From Ailanthus altissimus (lineage: Eukaryota; Streptophyta; Magnoliopsida; Sapindales; Simaroubaceae), in contig OX327705.1 in NCBI GenBank assembly GCA_946807835.1, positions 19,560,501 to 19,624,500 on the forward strand: a DNA stretch of 64,000 nucleotides. The letters are read 5' to 3'. Below are positions 1 through 12,334 of this stretch, piece by piece (position 1 is the first letter of the stretch; the number at the start of each line of letters is the position of its first letter). Made by a program: the position numbers and the translations under genes. The notes below the pieces were generated by a model. It searched no databases. It was not told the DNA's origin and worked only from the letters and a program-made list of their open reading frames with translations.

Positions 1-539
1 CGCAATGTTATATCTGCATCTTTTGATTTTGTCGACCTAGTAACTAAGTCATTAATCGACAAAATTTCAATGTATGGTGAGTTTTCTTTGTGTTTAGGGA
101 TTTCTTATTATGAATCGATTTGATTATTATTTTATTTTTTCAATTTGATTAAATTTCTTTTGTGTTTAGCGTTATTTTATGATAATCGAATTGTTTATTG
201 TTGTATCATTTGTTCATTTTCTCCTAAATTCTCACAACCACTAGTTTTTGTTTTGGGTTATTTAATATGTTTTGGGATTATGGGTTTGACACGACTTTAT
301 TCTTCTACTTGTTTCTGTTCTTTGACACGATTTGTTCTTTAACAAAGATAATTGTGATTCTGTCCATTTTGTTTATATTATGAGTTTATTAGAAAAAAAC
401 AACAATTTTTTTGTTCCAAATATAGATTATTGTGATTTCATCCATTTTATTTGTTATATATTTCTGTATGTGATGTTAATTCTGTGTGTGATGTTGTTAT
501 TTCATTTTATTTGTTTTATGTGTTGTTGTAGATGACAGG
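1..539. other. AT/T-rich non-coding flank
   Basis: No gene is supported here. The sequence is T-rich, with several near-repeats of a phrase like 'attttatttgtt'. The short open frames are low-complexity (F, C, I, Y rich) and resemble no family. It directly precedes the N-terminal remnant of a MULE transposase, so it may be that element's 5' flank or leader. Confidence 0.4.
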
Positions 540-1340
540 GTGGAGGAAATGGGATAGTGTTGTTATGACCATTAAGGTTTGAAGATTATGAATACCATAT
601 AACACCTAATGAATGTAGTTTAGTAACATTAGAAGTTGTAGCTTATGATAACATTTTTAACAGGCCATTGTTTCCAAATAAAAAACTTAAGATTAGCCTT
701 ATAATACCTTAGTCTAAAAAACGTGTTAAACTTAGGTATGATAAAAAGTTTGCTTAGTTGATTGAAAAGTGTACGAGAAAGTGTGGTAACAAATGATTGT
801 AAATGTAGAGGTATAGTGAATGAAAATGTTCACACCTCAGTTAGAGTATCCAAACCAAACAATTTTACTGTTGGGACTATAAAGCTTAAAAGGAATAGAT
901 CTCTAACCCAACAAATAGCCCAACCATTGCCTAAGACACTTCTCTAGCTCATAATGACATTCTTGGCCTAACCTTATACAAAGCTATTACTCCTAGGCCA
1001 TTTCAATCAGACCATGACTAAGTTGAGCCACCGTCTTGAGTTTACTAGCCCATCACAAAGTGGTTTTACTAGCCTAGCTTCACCCTAACATTCAACTTCA
1101 CCCCAGTAACCAACTTTACTACAGCAACACACTTCCACCTCACTACAACAAGCAGCACCTCAAAAACTAAACACTCCCAGCTTATATGAAACTTATTTTC
1201 CTAATGATAAAGCTTTTTAATCATATGATAAGTTTGAAGAACATACCAACAATTAGAGTATAGGGAGTATAGATGTTGATAGTGGAGGTAGGTGCTAACA
1301 TTGAAGATGTTGCCAGTGAAGGTGTTGATAGTGCTAATGA
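540..1340 (+). mobile_element. MULE (MuDR-like) 5' part, decayed
   Basis: Broken reading frames on the plus strand give pieces such as RLYEYHITPNECSLVTLEVV, then a basic and Ser/Thr/Pro-rich stretch with many stops. This resembles the N-terminal region and linker that precede the MURA transposase core in plant MuDR-like elements. The core itself resumes only after the LTR insertion, at about 3,444. Assignment rests mainly on position and on the recognisable transposase downstream; on its own this half would be weak. Confidence 0.45.
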
Positions 1341-3443
1341 TGTTAGAATTTGTGCTTATGTGTCATCCCTTTATATATGAATATTTATTTAATATTTATA
1401 CTAGTATTATCATTTAATTAAATCACTAATTATATTTTACATATGATAAGATGCTTATAACATTTCAGACATTGTATGATCTGAAAAAGTTTAGATTTAG
1501 TCTAAATAAGTTTAGATCAATGCTAAAAATTAGCAACGCTGAGAGTTATAAATGTTAAGAATTGACACTGATAAGAGTTATCAGGTTATAAGAGTCAGCA
1601 ATATCTAAATAGTTAAAGCTTTGTCTGAAATGGGACAAAAACTTAAGAATATATTAGTAATGATGTAGTTGCAAAGAGTTGCGAATAATGCTAGAAAATG
1701 TCATTATGTAAATATATTATAAAAAATTATATTTTTGATCTATCTTCACTAATGTTAGCCTACTAGTGAATACCTTAATAGATATATAGATCGGTGTATG
1801 TCTATATCTGGATAGTCCAGATGGTTAATTTTAGCAAACAATGAGTTTAGTGGAAGCTCATATAGAGATACAAGTATTCAGTAAGGACTAAATACTGAAT
1901 AGATTCACAAAGATCTCCAATAAACATCCCATAAAGACTTCAATGGAGGGTCTTTCGAGTTAAATAGTATTCGTGGTCCTTTGATCTAAGTGTCACAGTG
2001 GACTTGTGAGTGATCCATCGTACTTTGGTTCCACATATGTCAAAAATCTTTCATAGTCTGACCGTTAGGTGTCGCTAGTTATGGATTGATGCTAAAAAAG
2101 CCTAGTGTGCATAAATATGGGATCCATCAACTCATTTGGATGAGTAATATCCTAATGCTTTAAGATTGTATTTCAGTAAGCTTTATGGCCATAGGCAGTC
2201 ATTCTTGAGAAAATAGTTTAACCCAAGGGATAAATAATATCACAAATATATTTGAGAATATTATTTATTAAAATACAATTCTAGAGATAAGATTTCAGTC
2301 ATGTATATGGAGATTTTACGATGTTGATTTATATCTCTACTCTACTATGATATAAATGATAAAAGAATTATATAAATATATTATAACCTCAACTTGTATA
2401 GTCTAATGCGTCACTTTGTAATATACGTAACGTGTGTGTGGAACATCGTTCACGAACGTATAGAAGAGTTCCATATGCTAATTTAAGCGTAGACCTAGAA
2501 AGTCTCATAATATAAATTATACTCGTTGTTTGCTGAGGTAGCATTATGGATTGAATAGTTCTATCTTAGAAATTCCAGCAAACAGAAAACATATTTCAAG
2601 GTTTCTTGGGTTATACACTTGTCTAGACTTAAATGTTAAGTATATCACTTAATTAGTTGACAGGAGTTATTAACTAATTAGATGTTAATAAGTGGCACAA
2701 TTTTGTTCCATGAATTATTTCACCGTGAATTCACTCGTTAACCATGTTAATAAAATCATATAAGGTAAAAATTAATTATTCAAATAGTTTTAAATAATTG
2801 AATAAATATTATTTAAAAAAATAATAATATTTATTTACTTCTATATTATTTGGGTAAAGGTGAGAGATATATACCTAATTAGGTATAAATTGCCACCAAA
2901 TATTTTTGTTTTTAGTTTAATGGCCACTTAAATAAATTTTGTGAGCATTTTGTGAAGTGCTTAATATACCAAAATATTATTTTGTATAATTAATTAACAA
3001 TTGGTGAAGTAAAAACGTGCATGATGAGAAGGATTTGAAGAGAGTTTGATTTTTGAGAGTTTTTCTTTGAAAAATGTGTAGAGAGAAAAATAAAAATAAA
3101 TTTCTCTTATTTTTCTTTCAAGAAACAAAAACATTGTTGCTGAAAATTCAATTGCTGCTATTCTAACTTCACAATCTCACCAGATTGTTGTTAACTAGAA
3201 TTGAACAAAAGTATACTTTAAGGTGAGCTCAAAGTTGGAGTTAGAAAAAATTCAAAATTAAAATCTTCATCGAAGGTCATCAAATGTATGTTTCTATAAT
3301 CTTAAGTTATTAATGATTTAAGTTACATGTGTATAAGTTGATTACATGCTTAATTTCGCTGTAAAATTTGAGTATATGATATATTTATTTAGCTTTTTTA
3401 ACATATATACAATCACATGCATACGCCTTAGAACGCGTTAACA
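1341..3443 (+). mobile_element. Solo LTR, family shared with copies at 6.6 kb and 60.0 kb
   Basis: A 2.1 kb non-coding block starts TGTTAGAATT and ends GCGTTAACA, so its tips form the short inverted repeat TGTTA/TAACA typical of an LTR. Flanking 5-mers are AATGA (1336-1340) and AATAA (3444-3448), a target duplication with one mismatch. Long stretches match 6,584-7,925 and 60,020-62,706: for example 'gcaacgctgagagttataaatgtta' also occurs in the 60 kb copy, and all three share a segment around 'ctttggttccac'. No internal domain follows, so I read this as a solo LTR inserted into the MULE linker. The family identity comes from the third copy, which sits 3' of a Tat-type pol. Confidence 0.7.
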
Positions 3444-3773
3444 AATAAGTCAAATGAGATATTTGTGATGATATTTTATCAAATTATGAATCAAATGATA
3501 TAAATAAGAGAGTAATTTTATCTTCTGATATTGACAACAAAGTTATGGACTTAGATAGATCAGCCAAGGATTATCAAAGAAAGAGGCAACCTCAAGATGG
3601 CAAATTATATGCTTGGATGGAATTGATGGATGTTGTTTAGTTTAGAATGATGATAAAAAAAAAAAAAAAAACTATGTGGTTTAGGAAGGTTTTCAATTAA
3701 AGAGGATTAAAAATGAAAAACAAATAAGATTCAAAGCAATTATGTAGTAAGAAACTATACTTAGTGTGTATGA

Positions 3774-3809
<36 letters not shown>

Positions 3810-5400
3810 TGCTAATGTAGAATCTGGAACTGTTTCTTTTTTAATCCAACAATTAGTGGATGAGCATAGCTATGATAAGGTATTTAGAAACAAAGAAGCT
3901 ATTTACCTATAGATTGCATTAATTTTACAATCCATGTTGAATAATAACCCAAAAATGTTAACAACCACTTTAAATAAGGAATTGATTACAAAATATAGAG
4001 TGTATGTAAGTAGAAGAAAGTTTTATAGAGCCAAGAAAATAGCATTGGAGAGTAATAGATGGGACTTTGCAGCCTCTTATGAGAGATTGAAAGATTATGT
4101 TGAGATTCTGAGATTAACTAATCTTGCTGTACTTGTGAAGATGAAGTTTAAGGTGTTAGTAGAGGACGAACCAATTCAGTTTGAAAAGTTCATGTTTAGT
4201 TTTCCTATAATGAAGAATGAGTTTGTAAATGGGTGTAGATGATTCATTAGGCTAGATAGATGCCATCTAAAGGGGCCTTTTGGTAGGGTTTTGTTATCAA
4301 TTGTTAGATTGGATACAAACAATAGGGTTTTTTCACTTGCAGTGTATGTATATAAAAGTGAAACTACTGAGACCTAAGGTTGGTTTTTTTTATAGATACT
4401 AAACCAGTGGCTGGAAATAGGTAATGGGAAATGAGTCACATTTATAAGTGACAAGTAAAAAAGTATGGTGAAAGGAATTTTAGCACACTGGCCTGAGGCA
4501 ACAAACAGGTATTGTGCCAGGCACATTTTTGCCAATTTGAGAACACAGTACCCTGATGCAATATATAGATCTTTGTTATGGGTAGCAACAAAGGCCACAA
4601 AGGACAAAGACTTTAATAAGAATATGGAGAAATTAAAGATTGCCAAGGGTAATTCACAAGGTGCTTTTGATTACCTGGCTAAGATAGACAAAAAAAAAAA
4701 GCTAGATATATGTTTAACCATAAGCTCATATATGACATTATAACCAATAACATGTTTGAGTCATGGAACAGTTGGTTAGGTGATTATAAAGCCAGACCTA
4801 TTTTGAGTTTATTAAAAGAATGTTATGAAGAGATTACAAAATAAGACAGTAAAAAGAAGGAAATAGTCTGATAAACTCCCTTCAAACATTAAAAAGAAGT
4901 TTGATGTTGCTAGAAATTAGGGTAAGTATGTGAAAGTAATTGTTGCTAATGAACATGAGTTCGAGGTGCTTGATCAGTATTGTGGGACTTTAATAGTTGA
5001 TCTAAGAAAGGCGATATATTATTATGGTGTGTTTTAAATAACTGAGATCCATGTTAGCATGTTATATAATGAATTGTTATTCGATAAGAGGACCCTGTAG
5101 ACTATGTGGATCAAAAGTTTACAATATCATCATATTTGACCATATATGCTAATCTCATTCACCTTTTACTAGATGAATCAACTTGGCCAACTGTTAAGGG
5201 TCCTAAATTACTACACTTGTAAAGAAATCCAAAATTTAGAGACCAAAGCTTATAAGAAGAAGAGAGCATGTGAAGGCAAGAGACCATATGTAGGAAAAAC
5301 TATCAAATGTATTAATTGTACAGGTTATATCCAAAACAAGAGATCTTGCAAAGTTCCAACTATAGGTATTTGTTTTATATCTTCTGATTGGTAAATTATT
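3444..5400 (+). pseudogene. MULE transposase core and C-terminal zinc knuckle, decayed
   Basis: Plus-strand fragments read as a MURA-type transposase. At 3,934-4,242 is the DNA-binding/N-core part (VSRRKFYRAKK, then SNRWDFAASYERLKDYVEI). At 4,240-4,370, after a stop, is the LDRCHLKGPFGRVLLS segment that surrounds a catalytic Asp in the family. At 4,465-4,743 is HWPEATNRYCARHIFANLR, the conserved W..A..R.C.RH..AN block. At 5,173-5,394 is a knuckle-like segment, KCINCTGYIQNKRSCK, in which the usual His is not evident. At least four stops or frameshifts interrupt it, so it is inactive. Together with 540-1,340 it forms one element split by the solo LTR. No terminal inverted repeats were found. 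Confidence 0.75.
3775..3807. repeat. (TA)16 microsatellite
   Basis: An uninterrupted run of alternating T and A about 33 bp long, inside the decayed MULE. Confidence 0.95.
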
Positions 5401-5869
5401 TAATTCATTTAAATTCCATTATTACTGATGTGAATTATGTCCTATGTGCAGCCTTCAATGCAAAATAATGTACCCTCAATAAGATCACACCCATAACAAT
5501 AACCCCCATTTTCAAAATCTACACCAGCACTAATAATATAACAATATTTAAGTATTATACTATTGGTGCATCAAAGAGATCATGCATATAATTTGTACAT
5601 GTCAAAAATTTTCAAATGCATATTTAACATACATTACGCAGTGGAATAACATATAATTATTCAATATATACACTACATAACTGAACTAAAAAGACTATGA
5701 GAATCAAATACATATCCATTGTAGATGATTCGGTGAAGATTGAAGCCTTTGAGCTTAACATAAAGTGATCCCTTAAATAATTATAGTCTTTAACTTTTGG
5801 TGGGTTTAGAGTAACTAGAAAGGTAGCCTTGTTTTCAATTTCGTGCAGGAATTAAATTATGTTCAACAC
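5401..5869. other. Unassigned AT-rich spacer
   Basis: No coding potential or clear repeat structure was seen. It lies between the MULE zinc-knuckle remnant and an Athila-type LTR fragment, and may include the decayed 3' end of the MULE. Confidence 0.4.
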
Positions 5870-6583
5870 TTGAACTCGTTCTTGCATCAAAAGATCACTA
5901 AATTATGTTTTTGGGACCTAAATGACAAACTTTCAACCCCAACCTTTTCCAGGTTTTAGCACCTCAGCACCCAACCCTTATCATCGCAGTGCCCGTGTGA
6001 CAAAAAATACCCTATCCCTTGAGTTCTATTTTGACTTGTATTCAAAATTTCACAATCCTAGGTTACGAAGACCTATAAAAACACCCATTTTCACAGCCAA
6101 AATAGAGAATATTAAAGGCAAAATAGGGCAAATAAAAACATATCACAAAAATAACAGATCAAAGCAAAAATTTGAAGATTGAAAATCAAGACTTGCACAT
6201 CATTCAAGAAAGCGAGAAGTAACTCAAGGCGTGTTCTTGTTTAGTTTCTTATCTTCTCGTATTATTATGATCTTGTTTATGATGTCTTTAATTATTTACC
6301 TTAATACTCTTAAATTCATTATAAACTAAACTCTTTTGATTCAAGGTTAGGCTTTTGAATTTAATATGTAGTTAGATTTTATCGACTCTCTTATTTTACG
6401 AACTTAATATATTAAATTGATTCATTCTATCTTGTGTTTAATGATTTCATTATATCTAACCAATATATTGATTGTTCAATGAACCATAATGAACTCGAAA
6501 GAGGGATTTATGTGTTTAGCCTATGATAGTATGATGCATTGTTGTAAGATGACATCTATAAGTTCCATGTAGGATATACATAT
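5870..6583 (+). mobile_element. Athila-type LTR fragment
   Basis: This resembles the second half of the intact LTR at 21,186-22,584. The order of signals is the same: a GC-richer box with CAGCAC/GCAGTG words, a TATA-like 'cctataaaaaca' near 6,070 (compare 'cctataaaaagc' at 21,584), an 'aagaa' leader, then the 'ccaatatat' and 'gatgcat.attgt' segments. It is cut at the right by the LTR copy starting at 6,584. The open frame at 5,922-6,182 is proline and lysine rich and is probably fortuitous. Confidence 0.55.
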
Positions 6584-7925
6584 TATTGGGGTCGGTGCTT
6601 ACGTGTCATCCCAGAATGTATATATACTTGTATATTTATACAAGTGTACATTCTCATTAAATTGCTAATACCCATTAATATAGTACTATGCATGTAACAT
6701 TATAGACATTGTACAATTTGAAAGAGTTCAGATCAGATCTAAAGGAGTTTAGATAAGGGCTCATAGTTAGCCACGCTGAGAATTTTAAATGTTAAATGTT
6801 AACACAGCTAAGTATTAGCTAGTTATAATACTTAGTAAATCCAAGAGTTGGAGTCTTGTTTGTAATGGGACATAGACCTGAGAATATACTAGTAACTGCA
6901 TAGTTACAAGAGTTGCAATCGGGTGCCAGAAAATGCTAGTTGCGCAAGTATGTTCTGGAATAATTGTCCTTGATTTATTTATGTCGATGCGGGTTTGTCG
7001 GTGGATACTTTTTCATAGATCAGCATATATCGTACTCATAGGGTATAGATGGTCGTTTCTAGCCGATCGTGAGCTTAAAGCTCGTATTGACATATGGGTA
7101 TTCAGTTAGGACTAGATATGGGACAGACTCACGAAGGCCTCTGATAGACATCCTATATAAGCCGTCAACGGAAGGTCCTCTTGAGTTGAGTAGTATACGT
7201 GGTCCTTTGACCTGAGTGTTATGGTAGGCTTGTAAGTGATCCACCATACTTTGGTTCCACGCATGTCACAGATCTTTTATGGTGTGACCGCTGGGTGTAG
7301 CTGGGTATGGTTCAATGATTATGGAGTCCGATGTGTATAGATATGGGATCCATTAGCTCGTATAGGGAGTTACATATCCAGATGCTTTGAGATTGTATCT
7401 CGAAAAATCTTGTGGCCACAAGTATCAATCCTAGAAAAGTGTTCCGTTAGCATAGAACAATATGACAAAAGAGTTTGGGCATATTGTTCAATGAGATACA
7501 AGTCTGGAGATAAGATATGGATGAGCACTAGGGGATTTGACGATGATAATCTATATCCCAGCATATTCAGGATACATGATGGAAGGACTATGTATATAAG
7601 TTGTAACCTTAGCTTGCATGGTTCAACACACTGATTTGTATATTCGTGACGTGTGTATAGGGCATTGCTCACAGACTCATGAAATAGTTCCATTTGACGA
7701 ATCGGGCGTAGGACCTAGGGAGTCTCACGATATGGAGTGTACTTGTTGTGCATTGGGGCAACGTGCCGGATTAAATTGTTTAATCTAATAATATTCAGTA
7801 GTACTACGGGAATGCGTGTGTATCTGTATTTAAGTTTTAAATACAACAATTAGTTAATAATTGTTATTTACTATTTATACAAAGACACGTGGCGCATTAT
7901 GGACTTTCAGTTGAGTTTACCAAAG
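6584..7925 (+). mobile_element. Second copy of the 2-kb LTR family, 3'-truncated
   Basis: It starts TATTGGGGTCGGTGCTTACG, which aligns with TGTTAGAATTTGTGCTTATG at 1,341 and TGTTGGAGTTGGTGCTTACG at 60,020. Similarity continues through the 'ccacgctgag', 'gtggtcctttgac', 'ctttggttccac' and 'cgtgacgtgtgta' segments, and fades at about 7,925 where the minus-strand Athila-like element begins. About the last 0.8-1 kb of the LTR is therefore missing. Open frames at 7,059-7,693 on either strand are accidental. Confidence 0.65.
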
Positions 7926-8135
7926 TGTGAAATAGTAAAGGGGCAAGAAGAGAAGATATCAGTAATTATAAGAAACTGACAAAATCGATTTGAAATATCA
8001 CGAAGTACCGTTATCCATCACTTAACCAGGGTGTAAAACAAAACTTTAACAAAACTACTAAATTAACCTACAAGTAAAAAAAAATGTTAGAAGAAGAATA
8101 AATATATATAAATATGTAAATATATAAAACAAAGA
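7926..8135 (-). other. 3'-truncated end of the minus-strand Athila-like element
   Basis: In the minus sense this is the sequence after the integrase stop codon. A complete Athila element would have a long 3' region, a polypurine tract and the 3' LTR here. None is recognisable before similarity to the neighbouring LTR copy begins, so the element has lost its 3' end. Confidence 0.5.
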
Positions 8136-11100
8136 TTAATTGGTCTCGTAACAAGGATCCGACAGGAACGTAAATTCTTCATGAAAAGCTTGATTTTCTA
8201 GAAACGGCTTGAGTTTTTGCCCATTTACCTTAAACACATTCTCATTTCTAGGATTTTTAATATCAATTGTTCCATAAGGGTACACATGTTTCACAATAAA
8301 AGGGTCACTCCATCTTAATCTTAATTTTTCAGGGAATATGTAAAGTCGAGAATTATAAAGCAAAACCTTATTACCAGTGTCAAATGTTTTTCTCTGAATT
8401 TTTTTATTATGAAAGGCTTTAATTTTAGCTTTATGAATTTTTGAATTTTCATATGCATCATTTCTCAATTCTTCAAGTTCATTTATTTGTAATTTACGTA
8501 TGTGTCCAGCAGAATCAAGATTTTCATTGAAAGTTTTAATAGCCCAGTAGGCTTTATGCTCAAGTTTTACAGGTAAGTGACAAGGTTTTTCATAAACTAT
8601 CCTATAGGGAGACATACGCAATGAAATTTTAAAAGCAGTTCTATAAGCCCACAGGCATCATTTAGTCTTAAAGACCAATCTTTGCGATTTGGGTTTACAA
8701 TTTTTTCTAAAATTTGTTTTATCTCCCTATTTGCTAATTCAACTTGTCCACTTGTCTGAGGATGATAAGGGATGACAAATTTATGAGTAATACCATATTT
8801 TTTTACTAATGTTTCAAATGATCTATTACAAAAATGCTTACCCCCATCACTTATAATGGCTCGAGGGATTCCAAATCGACTTAAGATATTTTCTTTCAAA
8901 AATTTCATAATTGTTTTATGGTCATTATTTCGACATGGAATAGCCTCAATTCATTTTGAGACATAATCTATGCAACTAAGATATATGTAAATCCAAATGA
9001 TAACGGAAATGGTCCCATGAAATCTATCCCCTAACAATCAAAGATTTCAATAACAAGAATGGGGTTCAAAGGCATCATGTTTCGTTTTGAAATTGATCCC
9101 AACTTTTGACAATTTTCACAAGTTATACAAAATGCATGTGTATCTTTAAATAAAGTGGGCCAATAAAATTCACACTGTAAGAATTTTGCAGTTGTTTTAT
9201 TTGATGAGAAATGTCCCTCACATGCTTCAGAATGACAAAATTCAATAATTTTACTTACCTCATTGTCGGGTATGCATCTTCGAAATATTTGATCACGATA
9301 ATATTTGAAGAGATAAGGATAATCCCAATAAAACTTTCTCACCTCAGTTAAAAATTTTCTTTTGTCTTGAGCATTCCATTGAGGTGACAATTCTCCTGTT
9401 ACAAGAAAATTAACAATATTAGCATACCAAGGCATTGTAACAGTAGAAAATAAAAATTCATCTGGAAAAGAATCATTAATAGGTGTTATTTCTGTTGATG
9501 AATCTGGTGTGAGTCTTGATAAGTGATCTGCAACAACATTCTCAGCTTCCTTCTTATCCTTTATAGTGATAATAAATTCTTGAAGCAATAAAATCCATCG
9601 AATCAGCCTTGGTTTTGCATCCTGTTTTGACATTAAGTACCTTACAGCAGCATGGTCAGTAAATACAACAGTTGAAGAACTAATTAAATAAGAACGAAAT
9701 TTGTTTAATGCAAATATTACAGCAAGTAGTTCTTTTTTAGTTGTTGTGTAATTTATTTGTGCACTGTTTAAAGTTCTACTTGCGTAATAAATTACATAGG
9801 ATTTACCTTCTTTTCTTTGTCCCAATACAGCACCAACAACATAGTCACTAGCATCACACATGAGCTCAAAAGGTAAAGATCAGTCAGGAGATTGTATGAT
9901 AGGAGCAGATGTTAAGAGGCCAATTAATTTTTCAAATGCATTTTGACACTCTTGAGTCCACTTAAATGATACATCTTTTGCTAAGAGGTTTAGATATAAC
10001 ACTAAAGTTTTTTATGAACCTCCTATAAAATTCAGCATGTCCTAAAAAGGATGAACTTCTCTAACTGTTTTTTATGGAGGCAAATGTGTAATGAGTTCAA
10101 CTTTTGTCTTATCCACTTCAATTCCTTTAGAAGATACTATATATTCTAAAACAATTCCAGAAGTAACCATGTAATGACATTTTTCCCAATTCAATACAAG
10201 ACTTTTTTCTTCACATCTTTTTAAAACTTTTTCTAAGTTTTCAAGACATTTATCAAAAGAATTTCCAAACACAGTTAAATCATCCATGAAAGCTTCTAAA
10301 TATGCTCAATCATGTCACTAAAAATGCTTAACATACATCTCTGAAATGTTGCTGGGGCATTACAAAGACCAAAGGGCATTCTTCTAAAAGCAAAGGTTCC
10401 AAAAGGGCATGTGAATGTAGTCTTTTCTTGGTCCTCTAGTGCTATGAGAATTTGATAATAGCCAAAGTAACCATCTAGAAAGTAATAGTAGGGATGTCCT
10501 GCTACTTTTTCTATAATTTGATCAAGGAATGGTAAAGGAAAATGGTCTTTTCTAGTAGCCGAGTTCAACTTTCTATAATCTATGCACATCCTCCAACTAG
10601 ATGAGACTCGAGTTGGTATTAACTCACTTTTTTCATTTTCAATGACTGTGATTCCAGATTTTTTTGGTACTACTTGAGTAGGACTTACCCACTTACTATT
10701 TGAGATAAGATAGATGATTCCTACTTCAAGTAATTTGAGAACTTCAGCTCTCACTACCTCTTTCATATGTGGATTTAATCTCCTTTGAGATTGTTGGGAA
10801 GTTTTGGCATTATCCTCTAGGTGTATTCTATGTGTGCAAATTAAAAGATTAATACCATTTATGTCTTTTAAAGTCTACCCAATTGTATTTTTATGCATTT
10901 TTAATAATTCAATTAACTTACCTTCTTGTTCACTTGTGAGTGTAGAAGAGATTACCACCGGGTAAGTTTGTTTCTCTCCAAGAAATGCATATTTCAGTCC
11001 TTCAGGCAAAAGTTTTAACTCCAACTTTGAAATTTCGTTCTGTTTATCCTCATTTTCTCTCAATTCTTCAAACTTTAGTTTTCATCCTTTATTTTCAATC

Positions 11101-11897
11101 ACCTGTGCACAATCAAGTAAAGAACATATATCAGAGATTTCAGGATCTAATTGTATATTTGACTCAAATGAATTTATTAAACATATTTTTAAAGGATCGG
11201 TAGAACTCCCTTTTTGAATATGATCCTCTACAATCGTTTTAATCGTGTCGCCTTCTTCACTTTCATCCTCCCCTTCATATGGTTGCTTACACATATTGAA
11301 AACATTGAGTTTAAGTGTCATGTTTCCAAATGAAAGCTTCATTACTCCATTTCTGCAATTAATCAAAGCGTTAGAAGTTACTAAAAATGGACGACCTAAA
11401 ATAACAGGTATCGGATTACATCCTTTGACAGGTTCTGTGTCCAAGACAATAAAATCCACAGGATATATGAATTTATCAACTTGAACTAAAACATCTTCCA
11501 CTGTCCCTCTTGATACTTTTATTGATCTATCGGCAAGTAAAAGAGTTACAGATGTTGATTTTAACTCCCCGAGATTGAGCTGCTGATAAACTGAATACGC
11601 CAATAAATTCACACTAGCACCAAGATCAAGTAAGGCTTGTTCAATTTTATGACTTCCAATAATACATGAAATTGTAGGACAACCAGGGTCTTTATATTTC
11701 AAAGAATTATTGTTCTGAAGAATGGCACTTACTTGTTCAGCTAAAAATGCTTTCTTTTTCACATTCAGTTTTCGCTTTACTGTGCATAAATCTTTCAAAA
11801 AATTTGCAATAGAAGGAACCTGTTTAATAGCATCCAGTAAAGGAATATTAACTTTTACCTGTTTGAAGATTTCAAAAATTTCAGGATTGTGATTCAT
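8136..11897 (-). pseudogene. Athila-like Ty3/gypsy pol (protease, RT, RNase H, integrase), decayed
   Basis: In transcription order: protease at 11,897-11,082 with the active-site word LLDLGASVNLL and later VILGRPF; reverse transcriptase at 10,766-10,296 with RMCIDYRKLNSATRKDHFPLP-type motifs, FLDGYFGYYQI and FRRMPFGLCNAPATFQRCM; the YxDD-equivalent FMDDLTVFGNSF at 10,287-10,072 in a different frame; RNase H at 9,861 onward ([45 protein letters not shown]); the integrase HHCC zinc finger near 9,200-9,090 (HSEACEGHF ... CITCENCQ); the integrase core at 8,908-8,597 (ISDGGKHFCN, SGQVELANREIKQ) and its C-terminal part at 8,621-8,136. Frameshifts or stops occur near 11,070, 10,870, 10,290, 9,870-10,070, 9,030 and 8,620, so no polyprotein can be made. 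Gag lies upstream on the same strand. Confidence 0.9.
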
Positions 11898-12334
11898 CTT
11901 CTTAGTATTACGTAATGCATGAGAAAATGGAGGTGGGGGTAAGGGTTTGGTGTTTTCTTCATTAGATGTAGGTTCAACACTTTCCTTACCCTTAGAGATT
12001 GATTCATCACTCTTATGAGGTTCAGGAATTTTTTTTCAACAATTTTACCACTTCGAAGAGTGATAACTGCTTTAACTTGATTGATGTGTTAGCTTCCTAA
12101 ACTACAGGTATTTGAATTATGTTGTCCTTTGGGGTTTGGCTGTGGTTAAGAAGAAAATTTTCCTTTCTCATGAATGTTCAATGCAGATGCAAATTTAGCA
12201 AGAGTATCTTTCAAATCAGCAAATGTTTGAGCATTTTGAGAATTAACGGACTCTTGTTTTTCAATGAATGTATGCAAGGTTTCTTCAAGATTTTTCCTAG
12301 GAGGTGGGACATATGGTGCATAACCTTGATGATT

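Noticed and set aside
145..535. Two overlapping open frames of 65 and 67 aa
   Set aside because: Cys/Phe/Ile-rich low-complexity translations of T-rich DNA with no family features or start context.
7059..7693. Open frames on both strands in the second LTR copy
   Set aside because: They overlap one another antisense inside a non-coding LTR and are not conserved in the other two copies.
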